Below are positions 36,976 through 45,163 of a DNA stretch of 64,000 bases, piece by piece. Both the position numbers and the translations under genes were made by a program. Position 1 is the stretch's first letter. The number at the start of each line of letters is the position of its first letter. The stretch is taken from the NCBI GenBank assembly GCA_019695185.1, contig JAIBAN010000043.1:1-64000 (forward strand), given 5' to 3'. Source of the stretch: Blastocatellia bacterium. Its GTDB lineage: Bacteria > Acidobacteriota > Blastocatellia > Chloracidobacteriales > Chloracidobacteriaceae. The notes beneath the pieces were generated by a model. That model did no database searches. It was not told the origin of the DNA and saw nothing but the letters and a program-made list of their open reading frames with translations.

Positions 36976-38686
36976 AATCTTTCCGGGCATAGTAACCGCG
37001 TCGGGTACGAATCTGGGCTTCGTCGCGGTTGACCCGGACCCGGATTTTCCGGAAGGAACCATCGTGGGCGATGTTGGTGGGGTAATAGCCGAGGCTGTAA
37101 ATGGTCCGCAGTTCGGCAATCACCTGGTCGTAACGGCCTTCCAGGTCTTCGGCGCGGGCCGCCCGAAAGAGCACGCCACCGGTGGAGTCAGCCAGTTCGT
37201 TCAACTGCCGCTGGGCAATGGCATAGGCGCGGGCAATCTTCATGCCGTTTTCCTGGATGGCCTCTTCTTCGGTATCAAGGTAAATCGGGAAAACCAGGGT
37301 ATCGGATTCCTGAATCTGGCTGTAGATTTCTTCAAAGGAAATTTCCGAACCTTCGCCGGGCACGCTGGGCAGCACGTTATCCACCCCGTCCGACATGACC
37401 ACAACCGCATTGCGTTCGCCCCGTACATCGCGCAGGACATAATTAAGTGTGTAAGCCAGGGCGTCGTAGAAATTGGTCCCGCCATCGGGCTTTTCAATCT
37501 TTTCGATGCGCTGACGGAGCGTCTCGCGGTTGTTGGTCAAGGTCGAAACCACCCGTGGCCGGCTGGTAAAAGTGACAATCGCCACTTTGTCTTCGGGGCG
37601 GGCGGCCTGCACAAACCGCATGGCCGAACGTTTGATGAGGTTGATTTTTTCCCGCATGCTGCCGCTCATATCAATCAGCAGCACCAGATTGAAGGGCATA
37701 TCCACCGACTGAAAATGGACCAGTTCCTGCTGGATGCCGTCTTCATAGAGAGTGAAATCCTCCTTGCGGAGCGTCGTCAGTGCTTCACCGGTCTTTTTGC
37801 GGGCGCTGGCATTAAGGGTAACCAGTTCCGAGGCGATTTTGATGGTATCGCTGTCATCCGGTTTCCCTTTGTCGGCTGTGGGTTTGCCTGCATCCGGGTT
37901 GGGTTTGAGCGGTTCGGGGGCCGTCCGGTTGGTGAGCGATTCGTCGCGGTCATCATCCGTGGAACGGTTGCGCATGGCGATGGTCCGTTCATTGGGGTCA
38001 GATGGCGGGACCGCCGCAAGTTTCTCGCTGCCCGGACTTGTCAGGGTGACGGTTCCCCGTTCCGAACGGCCCATGAGCATGGTGCCGCCTTTTCCCAATA
38101 CGCCCTGCAACGACCGGCCATCCGGGGCACCAAAGGTCTGGATAGGCATGGTGGCCCGGACGCTTCCGGTGTTGGAAAACAACGTCACATCAGCGTTGGT
38201 GGCATCGGGCACATTGAGCAGTACGTCGCCCCGGTGGCTCCAGGCCACCAGACCGCCGGTTTTACCGGTCACCTCAATATTGCCGCTTTCGGATTTGAGC
38301 CGCAGTTCCGTGGTTTCGGGTACGGTCAACACCAAATCAATCCCGGTTTCGGGCGTGCGCGAACGGGTGGTGATGGTGATTTGGTTTCCGGCTTCTTCAA
38401 GGGCGATTTCCTCCGCTGAGACTGCCGGACCCAGTGCTGCATGACGTTTGGTCAGCATTTCCAGGTCGGTCCGGTTCGCCAGGGTGACCCGAATATCACC
38501 CCGTTCATTTTCCACCCGCAGGACGCATTTGGGTGGCAAAGGGATATGGGCCCCGTTGGTTGAACGGTTGCTTCCACTCTGGGCCGCAACCGGTGTCGCC
38601 GGTGGGAAAAACGGTAAAAGTGTGGTGAGAGAGAAAAATGCAACAAGCCAGGAGGACAACTTCAGGGATTTCGGAAAGCTCCGCAT
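36974..38686 (-). CDS. secreted VWFA protein of the Acidobacterial type
   Basis: 570 residues from the ATG at 38686. A signal peptide (about 1-36) is followed by a beta-helical DUF4097-like part (LRVENERGDIRVTL, LRLKSESGNIEVTG), a charged linker, and the VWA domain with MIDAS start LLIDMSGSM and a conserved VVVMSDGVDNV. The C-terminal segment YSLGYYPTN...RVRVNR is the hallmark of the VWFA-related Acidobacterial domain. This is the strongest single taxonomic cue in the window. Function unknown; probably adhesion or envelope organisation. Confidence 0.9.
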   Translation of the reverse strand: MRSFPKSLKLSSWLVAFFSLTTLLPFFPPATPVAAQSGSNRSTNGAHIPLPPKCVLRVENERGDIRVTLANRTDLEMLTKRHAALGPAVSAEEIALEEAGNQITITTRSRTPETGIDLVLTVPETTELRLKSESGNIEVTGKTGGLVAWSHRGDVLLNVPDATNADVTLFSNTGSVRATMPIQTFGAPDGRSLQGVLGKGGTMLMGRSERGTVTLTSPGSEKLAAVPPSDPNERTIAMRNRSTDDDRDESLTNRTAPEPLKPNPDAGKPTADKGKPDDSDTIKIASELVTLNASARKKTGEALTTLRKEDFTLYEDGIQQELVHFQSVDMPFNLVLLIDMSGSMREKINLIKRSAMRFVQAARPEDKVAIVTFTSRPRVVSTLTNNRETLRQRIEKIEKPDGGTNFYDALAYTLNYVLRDVRGERNAVVVMSDGVDNVLPSVPGEGSEISFEEIYSQIQESDTLVFPIYLDTEEEAIQENGMKIARAYAIAQRQLNELADSTGGVLFRAARAEDLEGRYDQVIAELRTIYSLGYYPTNIAHDGSFRKIRVRVNRDEAQIRTRRGYYARKD

Positions 38687-38846
38687 AGGTGGGTTCTCGC
38701 TGAAAAGGTGATTGCCGGAAATGAATTTTGGCCGTAGTGTAACCGAGTTAGTGACAATCAAAAGTGAAAAGTTGCAAACCGGAAGAGGTTATTTTTCATG
38801 ATTTCTTACCCCAGCATCTCTGTGGTAAGAAAAGCCAAGCCAATTT

Positions 38847-41800
38847 ATGAACCACCCGACCGAGATTCCATCCTCTTACACTCCAGCCCAGCAAAAAGCA
38901 ATTTATACCCTGGACCGACCGCTCGCCACGACTGCGGGACCGGGAGCCGGCAAAACCCGCGTGCTGGTCAGCCGTTATCTGGAAATTCTCAACCAATCCG
39001 GCGTCGAGCTGGAAAACATCGTTGCCATTACGTTTACCACCAAGGCCGCCAACGAAATGCGCGAGCGGGTCCGCAAGGCGATTGACGTGGCGATTGAATC
39101 CAATCGCGGCTCCATGCTGGAAAACGTCTGGCGGGAACGCAAGCGGCGGCTGGAATCGGGCATCATCACGACGATTCACGGATTTTGCTCGCGGCTGTTG
39201 CGTGAATATCCGATTGACGCCAAGGTGGACCCGCGTTTTTCGACCCTGGATGATTACACTGCGACCTTGATGCTGAATGTGGCGGCGGAACAGGCCGTCA
39301 CCGGACTTATCAATGCCGGGGACGATGCGGCGGCGCATTTGGTGGCAGCTTATGGCCGGGGCAATCTGGTCGGAGCGCTGGAACGGCTCTACACCCAGTT
39401 GCGTGGACTGGGGGTTGGGATTACTGAAGCCTACAAAGCGACGGAACGCTCGCTCTGCACTTCCAGGGATTACAACGAACGGGTTGAGGAAACCCGCCGC
39501 CGCGTGGCGGAAATTGCCGGAACCACCGGGCTGACACCCAAAGCACAGGAAAGGGTCGCCGAATTTCTGGAAGCCTGGGAGCGTTGGGGCGGACCCTTGG
39601 CCTCGCTGCCTTCGCCTGATTTCGCGGTTGAATATCTGGAAGTGCTGGAACATCTGCGCCGGTCCATGCCCGACGCCCGCACCAAAGCCCTGAAGGAATC
39701 TGTTTTTGCCTTGCGGGCAATGCTCGGACACAAGGATTTTGGGAATGGCCGATTGGCCGAAGCCTATTTCGATGTCTGTGCGCGGAGCTACATGCCGCAC
39801 CTGTTTCAGGCCCTGCGTTCGATTGATTACCTTTATTCCGATGCCAAGCGGGCGGCACAGGCGGTTGATTATGAGGATTTGCAGCTTTTTGCCCGCGACC
39901 TGCTGGCCGATGTACCGGAGGTCCGCCGCCGCGCCGCCGCCCGCTATCGCTACTTTCTGGTGGACGAATTTCAGGACACCAACCGGCTGCAACGGGAAAT
40001 CATTGGGCTGCTGGCACTTGATGCGGAAGCAACCAGCATTGAAAGCCAGAATCTGTTCCTGGTCGGTGACCGGAAACAATCCATCTACAATTTTCGCGGC
40101 GCGGAAGTCGAAGTGTTTGAAGAAGCCATCCGCGACATCACCGCGCGGGGCGGGGAACATGTCAAACTGGATGTCAATTTTCGCAGCGATGCGCGGCTGA
40201 TTGCCTTTTTCAACGAGTTCTTTGGGCGGCTCATGCGCCTTGAAGCCGGTGAAAACCTGGAACATTACCTGGCGCTCGGATTTGTCGGGCACGAACCGGG
40301 CACCGCCCATCGCGGCCAGTTGAATGAAGGTCCGGCGGTTGAGTTCCTGCATTACGCCAAGGAAGTGCAGGAAAGCGAGAAGTTCTATTTCAACCCGTGG
40401 GAGGAGGAGAACCTCCGCGAAGTCGAAGCCAAACGGCTGGCGGCCCGCGTGCAGCGCATCGTCCATGACGGTGAAGAACTGGTGACCGGCAGCGATGGGA
40501 ACAAGCGCGCTGCGCAATACAAGGATTTTGCCATGCTGCTGGGTGCCTTCACCCAGGTCAAAACTTATGAACAGGCATTCCAGCGGGCCGGTATTCCTTA
40601 TTATGTGGTGGCCGGACGGGGGTTTTATTCACGTCCCGAAGTGCTTGACCTGCTGACCCTGCTGGAGTTTCTCGACAACCGCACCGACGAAATCAGCCTG
40701 GCCGGGATTTTGCGCTCGCCGCTTTTTGGCATTTCGGATGAAACCCTCTATGCGTTGCGCTGGACGGAGACGGGTTCAGGGTTCAGGGTTCAGGGCTCAG
40801 GGTTTTCAAATCCGGATGTCAATCCATTGGCTAACCAGGCAAAAGAGGCTCAGGCAGCAATTTCCGAAACCCGAAACCCGAAACCCGAAACCCGAAACCC
40901 GACCCTGCTTTTTTCCGCCCTCCTGCAACACCGGAAGCTGTCCAACATTGCCGAATCCCAGCATGTTTTGCTCGACCAGGCAGCGGAAACCTTGCAGGAT
41001 TTGGTCCGGGTCCGTAACAGCCTGCCCCTTTCGCAACTGCTGGAGCGGGCTATCCGGCGGACGCAGTACGACGTGATTGCCGCTGCTGCCGAAGATGGCC
41101 CCCAGCGTTTGTCGAATCTCGACAAACTGGTTGTGCTGGCCCGTTCCTTTGAAAAGCACGAAACCCGGCTGCTGCGGGATTTTGTCGAATACATCCGGAA
41201 TTTCCGCCGCCTCGAAGCCCGTGAAGCCGAAGCCCAACTGGAAATGGGGCTGGACGCGGTGGCGATTCTGACCATTCACAAATCAAAGGGGCTCGAATTC
41301 CCGATTGTCATCCTGCCGGATTTGCAGCACGGACGCCGCAAATACCGCGACACTTTTGTCTTTGACCGCGAAAAAGGGCTGGGGTTCCGGGTGCCCGACC
41401 GGCGTGGCGGAACGGTCGAAACCGCCGTCTATGCGGAAATCCAGGACCGGCTGGCAGTGCGGGAACAGTTTGAGGCCATGCGGCAGCTTTATGTGGGAAT
41501 GACCCGTGCCGAGGACTATCTGATTTTGTCGGCGGCTTCGAAAAGTCTGAGGGGCAGCGACAAGCTGCTGCGTGAACAGGAAAGCTGGCTGCATTGGGTG
41601 GCGGGCGTGCTGGATGCCCGCGAAATCCACGACGAACGGGTCATTCAATTCGGCGAAGCATTGGTGCAGGTCAAAGGCCGTGAAGTCGAGTTGGTGCCGT
41701 TCCGGGCCGAAGTCGAGGAACTTCCCGCCGACCTCAAAAAAGAAGCGCCGAAACGGGCATTTGTCCAAAACGCGGCGCTTCAGGCCCGCGAACGACAGCG

Positions 41801-42776
41801 CAACATTGCCGCCCTGCAAGCCCAACTGGAGCAGCAACTGGCCCCGGTTCCGGCTGCGGAGGATGTGCAGTCGGCGTTGCATTATCGCTACAGCGTGACC
41901 CAACTGGTGAATTACCTGAACTGTCCGCGCCAGTTTTATTTCGCCCGGTTTTTGCAGATGCCGGAACTGGAACTGCGCTCGACCGGACAACATGCCGATG
42001 ATGCCGAAGCCCGCGAAGGCAAGGCCCGTCTCAGCCCGTCGTTGCGCGGGACGATTGTCCACCGCTTTTGCGAAATTTTCCGCGAAGGTGATGACCTTTA
42101 TGACACGCTCCGGCAATCGCTCATGGATGTGCGGGCCGCCCGCAACGACGAATGGTCGGACGAACTGGCCGCCGTGGACGAAGACGCCACGCTCCGTGAC
42201 CTGGGACCGCTCGCGCAAAACTACATTTACAGCAACCTCCACCGGAAAGTGGAGGAACGCTGGCGGGCCGGGGAAAATCCCGATGTGTTGCGCAATCCGG
42301 CCAGGCATCCGTTTGTCAAAAGCGAACTGAGCTTTGCCCTCCGCACCGAAGCCGCCATGATTTTGGGCAGTGTGGACAAGCTGCTTTTGACCGAAGCCCG
42401 CGACGGGCTGCACGTCCATGTGATTGACTTCAAAACCAACACCTTGTGGCGGAAAAGCAGCGGTTTTGACGCCGAGGTAGCCGAAAAAGCAGCCATGTAC
42501 CGGATTCAGATGCAAGCCTATGCGCTGGCGGTCTGGTGGCTGTTTCCCAAGGTCAAACAGGTGGAGGCCACGCTCCATTTTCTCCATCCGAATCTGGAAT
42601 ACACGTTTCCCGCCGACCAGATGACCGAAGCCGCCTGCCAGCGGGCGGTGGTCAATACCGCAAAAAAAATCCGGCAGGTGCGGGTCATGGAAAGCACCGA
42701 ATTTGAGGCAAATCCCGGTGCGCGCTGTCTGAACTGCCGGTTTGCTGAGGTCTGTCCGGAAGCAGTGCGAATCTGA
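38847..42776 (+). CDS. UvrD-type helicase with Fe-S PD-(D/E)XK nuclease domain (AddA-like)
   Basis: 1309 residues. Superfamily 1 helicase motifs: Walker A AGPGAGKT (about 32-39), FLVDEFQDTNRLQ, GDRKQSIYNFRGAE and LYVGMTRAEDYLIL. The C-terminal nuclease has VIDFKTN. Cys in LNCPRQFYF (about 1025) plus Cys1294, Cys1297 and Cys1303 give the four-cysteine iron-sulphur pattern of AddB/Dna2-type nucleases. That suggests end-resection or repair. No AddB-like partner is adjacent. A segment of about 45 residues (about 642-686) is encoded by a repeat insertion and is absent from normal helicase architecture. No Shine-Dalgarno is visible. Confidence 0.9.
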   Translation: MNHPTEIPSSYTPAQQKAIYTLDRPLATTAGPGAGKTRVLVSRYLEILNQSGVELENIVAITFTTKAANEMRERVRKAIDVAIESNRGSMLENVWRERKRRLESGIITTIHGFCSRLLREYPIDAKVDPRFSTLDDYTATLMLNVAAEQAVTGLINAGDDAAAHLVAAYGRGNLVGALERLYTQLRGLGVGITEAYKATERSLCTSRDYNERVEETRRRVAEIAGTTGLTPKAQERVAEFLEAWERWGGPLASLPSPDFAVEYLEVLEHLRRSMPDARTKALKESVFALRAMLGHKDFGNGRLAEAYFDVCARSYMPHLFQALRSIDYLYSDAKRAAQAVDYEDLQLFARDLLADVPEVRRRAAARYRYFLVDEFQDTNRLQREIIGLLALDAEATSIESQNLFLVGDRKQSIYNFRGAEVEVFEEAIRDITARGGEHVKLDVNFRSDARLIAFFNEFFGRLMRLEAGENLEHYLALGFVGHEPGTAHRGQLNEGPAVEFLHYAKEVQESEKFYFNPWEEENLREVEAKRLAARVQRIVHDGEELVTGSDGNKRAAQYKDFAMLLGAFTQVKTYEQAFQRAGIPYYVVAGRGFYSRPEVLDLLTLLEFLDNRTDEISLAGILRSPLFGISDETLYALRWTETGSGFRVQGSGFSNPDVNPLANQAKEAQAAISETRNPKPETRNPTLLFSALLQHRKLSNIAESQHVLLDQAAETLQDLVRVRNSLPLSQLLERAIRRTQYDVIAAAAEDGPQRLSNLDKLVVLARSFEKHETRLLRDFVEYIRNFRRLEAREAEAQLEMGLDAVAILTIHKSKGLEFPIVILPDLQHGRRKYRDTFVFDREKGLGFRVPDRRGGTVETAVYAEIQDRLAVREQFEAMRQLYVGMTRAEDYLILSAASKSLRGSDKLLREQESWLHWVAGVLDAREIHDERVIQFGEALVQVKGREVELVPFRAEVEELPADLKKEAPKRAFVQNAALQARERQRNIAALQAQLEQQLAPVPAAEDVQSALHYRYSVTQLVNYLNCPRQFYFARFLQMPELELRSTGQHADDAEAREGKARLSPSLRGTIVHRFCEIFREGDDLYDTLRQSLMDVRAARNDEWSDELAAVDEDATLRDLGPLAQNYIYSNLHRKVEERWRAGENPDVLRNPARHPFVKSELSFALRTEAAMILGSVDKLLLTEARDGLHVHVIDFKTNTLWRKSSGFDAEVAEKAAMYRIQMQAYALAVWWLFPKVKQVEATLHFLHPNLEYTFPADQMTEAACQRAVVNTAKKIRQVRVMESTEFEANPGARCLNCRFAEVCPEAVRI
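40772..40904. repeat. in-frame repeat insertion within the helicase gene
   Basis: A GGGTTCA array (40772..40805) and a GAAACCC array (40865..40904) enclose 59 bases inside an open coding frame. Both arrays read through without stops, as GSGFRVQ-type and ETRNPKP-type peptides. The right array is not the exact complement (which would contain TGA) but a stop-free relative. Confidence 0.93.
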
Positions 42777-42778
42777 AA

Positions 42779-42807
42779 GGACTGAGGACTGAGGACTGTG
42801 GACTGAG
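42779..42807. repeat. GGACTGA heptamer array
   Basis: About four GGACTGA units begin two bases after the helicase stop codon. The fourth has a T inserted. The remaining gap to the next gene holds the two palindromes listed separately. Confidence 0.9.
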
Positions 42808-42941
42808 AAAAACAGGGTGGATGGGCCTGATTTTCTAATCCTGTAGGAATGTTGCAGCAACAACCCATTGATTGGAGTCGGCACTTTTTTCCTGAATCGG
42901 TGTCCAACTTTTTCATACTGAGAACGTGTTTGGGAATTGTA

Positions 42942-43034
42942 GCGCGATTAAACAAATCGCGCCTTTGACCTTCTCTTCCACTCAATTGGGAGAACCAAAA
43001 AGTTCTTTCAGAGTGCGATTAAACAAATCGCGCC
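42942..43034. repeat. duplicated GCGATT palindrome upstream of TonB-like genes
   Basis: GCGATTAAACAAATCGC (six-base arms GCGATT/AATCGC around five bases) occurs at 42944..42960 and 43015..43031, in direct orientation about 71 bases apart, each within a longer shared 20-base block. It could be a paired operator for the TonB genes or a small intergenic palindrome family. Confidence 0.7.
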
Positions 43035-43082
43035 ACATTTTTCAAACCCCCAAACAACCTCTGAAAGAGAAAAGGAGTGCGT

Positions 43083-43802
43083 ATGCAGAATCCGTCCAAA
43101 TGGGCGTATTTCGTGACCTGTTGTTGTGTTCTGGGAGGCTGGTTGTTCGTTTCAGCAGTGCCACTGCACAGCCAAAGCCCGCAAACGGCCCCAGCGAGTT
43201 CGGAAGAAGCCAAGTGGAAACAGGAAGTTCAAACTGTCTGGAGCGAACTGACGCAAGCTCGCAAACGGCGCTTTGGGATTCCTGCTGCTGAGGTATCACT
43301 TTCTTCTTCGGAAATCAAAAAGCTGAACGAGAACTTAAAACTGCTGGAAGCCAAACTGGACCGACTGGCTCAGGAAGGTGGGATGAAAGCGTTTCAAGTT
43401 GTTCTGACAGAAGAAATTCCTTTGCCGGAAGTAACGTTTCCCGGTGTTCCGAAAGGTGAAGGCATTCTGGGTGGCGTTCAAGTTGGTGAAAATCCTTCGC
43501 CACCAACCAAATTTGAGCACAGTGAAGGTGTCACGCGGGGGAATCCTGTCATTAAAGTGATGCCTGCCTATCCGGAGTTGGCCAAAAAGGCACGTGTCAG
43601 CGGTGATGTGCCGGTGGAAGTCGTAATTTCCAAAACAGGGAAGGTGATTCAGGCCCGGTGCCTGGGAGGACATCCGCTCTTTCAGAAACCGGCCTTGAGT
43701 GCAGCCAGCCAATGGCGTTTTCAGCCAACTGTTATGCTGTTTCCAGCCAATTCAACTCCAGTCAATGTCAAGGGAATGCTTACCTTGAAGTTTGCGCTGT
43801 GA
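43083..43802 (+). CDS. TonB C-terminal domain protein 1
   Basis: 239 residues from the ATG at 43083, with AAAGGAG upstream; the GTG at 43077 overlaps that site. A signal-anchor or signal peptide spans about 8-30. A coiled, charged region follows, then a TonB-like C-terminal domain from about 155 (VIKVMPAYPELAKKARVSG, VISKTGKV). TonB domains pass energy to outer-membrane receptors; stand-alone family members have other uses. No ExbB, ExbD or receptor gene is adjacent. The next gene is a diverged copy. Confidence 0.85.
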   Translation: MQNPSKWAYFVTCCCVLGGWLFVSAVPLHSQSPQTAPASSEEAKWKQEVQTVWSELTQARKRRFGIPAAEVSLSSSEIKKLNENLKLLEAKLDRLAQEGGMKAFQVVLTEEIPLPEVTFPGVPKGEGILGGVQVGENPSPPTKFEHSEGVTRGNPVIKVMPAYPELAKKARVSGDVPVEVVISKTGKVIQARCLGGHPLFQKPALSAASQWRFQPTVMLFPANSTPVNVKGMLTLKFAL

Positions 43803-43823
43803 GTTTTACTCACGGGAGGAAAT

Positions 43824-44555
43824 ATGCCAGTCAATCCCAAATCCCACAGTCTTTTCAGAATCTGTACCCTATGGTTGCTACTTGGCGGTTGTTTGTGGTG
43901 GGGAGACCCGGTTTCGCTTTTCGGCCAAACTCCAACCTCAACTGCCCCGGATGTGGATGAAGAGACAAAATGGCTACAATCTGTCTGCCAGGTGTGGAAT
44001 GACTTGATTGCTGCCAAACGGAGACAGGTTTTATCCTGGGAAACCGCCCCGGCTCCCGGAGAAATAAGGGAAGCGACTCCTGAGGTCCGGTCTCTTGAAA
44101 AAAGGCTCGATGAACTTGTCAAAACAGGGGCTGAAAAATGCTTTCAAACTGGGTTTGGGGATGGTGAACTCACTCCGGAGCCGCCGCAAAAAAATATAGC
44201 CAAATCAAGCCATTCGGACGCGCCGCCCCGCTCTCAGCAAGGAAGCACCAAGCCTCGAAAATGGACTCAGAGTGAAACCTTGTTACGTCATAATGCCGTT
44301 ATCCGAGTGACTCCGGAATATCCGCCGGTTCCCAAAAACCGGCCTAGGCCGAGTGGCGATGTGCTGGTTGAAGTCACGATTGACCCCGATGGAAACGTGA
44401 TTGCCACCCGTCGCCTGAAAGGGCATCCGGTTTTGTATCAAGCTTCCGAGCGGGCTGCAAAACAATGGCGGTTTCGCCCGCTCAAAGAATTTTCCGAGCC
44501 GGTGGACGCCTCCAAACCTTTGGTTGGTGTGCTAACCTTTCGGTTCACGCTTTGA
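43824..44555 (+). CDS. TonB C-terminal domain protein 2 (paralogue of the previous)
   Basis: 243 residues, the same layout as the preceding gene: signal segment, short helical region (QSVCQVWNDLIAAKRR matches EVQTVWSELTQARKRR in copy 1), then the TonB-like domain with VIRVTPEYPPVPKNRPRPSG and DPDGNVIATRRLKGHP. The tandem pair likely arose by duplication, since the TonB core and linker share motifs. GGGAGGAA precedes the ATG. Confidence 0.85.
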   Translation: MPVNPKSHSLFRICTLWLLLGGCLWWGDPVSLFGQTPTSTAPDVDEETKWLQSVCQVWNDLIAAKRRQVLSWETAPAPGEIREATPEVRSLEKRLDELVKTGAEKCFQTGFGDGELTPEPPQKNIAKSSHSDAPPRSQQGSTKPRKWTQSETLLRHNAVIRVTPEYPPVPKNRPRPSGDVLVEVTIDPDGNVIATRRLKGHPVLYQASERAAKQWRFRPLKEFSEPVDASKPLVGVLTFRFTL

Positions 44556-44568
44556 AAGGAGTTTTGTG

Positions 44569-45156
44569 ATGGCTGCCAATTTACGCAATTTTTATACCCT
44601 GGCTGAATACTTCGCACTGGAGCGGGTCGGCGAAGCCCGTTACGAATATTGGGACGGCGACATTGTGTGCATGAGCGGTGGAAGTCAGTCCCATAGTCGT
44701 CTCAGCGCCAATCTTCACTTTTTGTTCCAAGCGCATGTGCGACGCCATGCACGCGGCTGTGAAGCCTTCACGGCGGAACAATCCGTCAAAACACCGAAGC
44801 TCCCGCCGTACCGGTATCCGGACGTTTCCGTGGTGTGCGGAGAGAGTGTCTTTGAAAAGATTCAGGGCTTTGATGTGCTGGTGAACCCGGTGCTGCTCGT
44901 GGAGGTGGTTTCGCCAACCAGCGAAGAACGCGACCGAAAGCAAAAAGTCCGGGCCTACAAGCAGATTGCTTCGGTTACCGATTACTTGATTGTGGCGCAG
45001 GACCGCCCGCGCATCACGCACTATCACCGGGGAAGCGATGGAAGTTGGACCAGAGCCGAAATTGTCGGGCTGGAAAATATTGTCAAACTGGCCGTGCTGG
45101 AATATGAACTGCCGCTGGCGGAAGTTTACGAGCGGGTTTCTTTTGAGCCACATTAG
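44569..45156 (+). CDS. Uma2-family (DUF820) nuclease-fold protein
   Basis: 195 residues from the ATG at 44569, with AAAGGAG at 44555..44561 overlapping the end of the TonB gene; translational coupling is likely. Restriction-endonuclease-like motifs: YPDVSVVC, LLVEVVSPTSEE and a later Lys in QKVRAYKQI. The family is named Uma2 after a Pfam domain; its biological role is not settled. Such genes are frequent and often lineage-expanded. Confidence 0.9.
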   Translation: MAANLRNFYTLAEYFALERVGEARYEYWDGDIVCMSGGSQSHSRLSANLHFLFQAHVRRHARGCEAFTAEQSVKTPKLPPYRYPDVSVVCGESVFEKIQGFDVLVNPVLLVEVVSPTSEERDRKQKVRAYKQIASVTDYLIVAQDRPRITHYHRGSDGSWTRAEIVGLENIVKLAVLEYELPLAEVYERVSFEPH

Positions 45157-45163
45157 AACCGTT

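Noticed and set aside
36911-38419. 502-residue plus-strand frame across the Acidobacterial VWA gene
   Set aside because: Antisense to a gene with a signal peptide and VWA motifs; its start lies inside an array.
38796-40517. 573-residue open frame on the minus strand inside the helicase gene
   Set aside because: It is antisense to a helicase with all motifs, has no family motif or ribosome site, and is a codon-bias shadow.
41283-42884. 533-residue open frame on the minus strand at the end of the helicase gene
   Set aside because: Antisense to the nuclease domain; no recognisable product.
43083-44555. Complete TonB-ExbB-ExbD energy system
   Set aside because: Only TonB-C-like domains are present; no ExbB, ExbD or receptor genes nearby.
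44990-45163. Longer start for the pRiA4b-like gene inside Uma2
   Set aside because: The extra residues overlap the Uma2 frame and look like a shadow; the ATG at 45164 follows the Uma2 stop.
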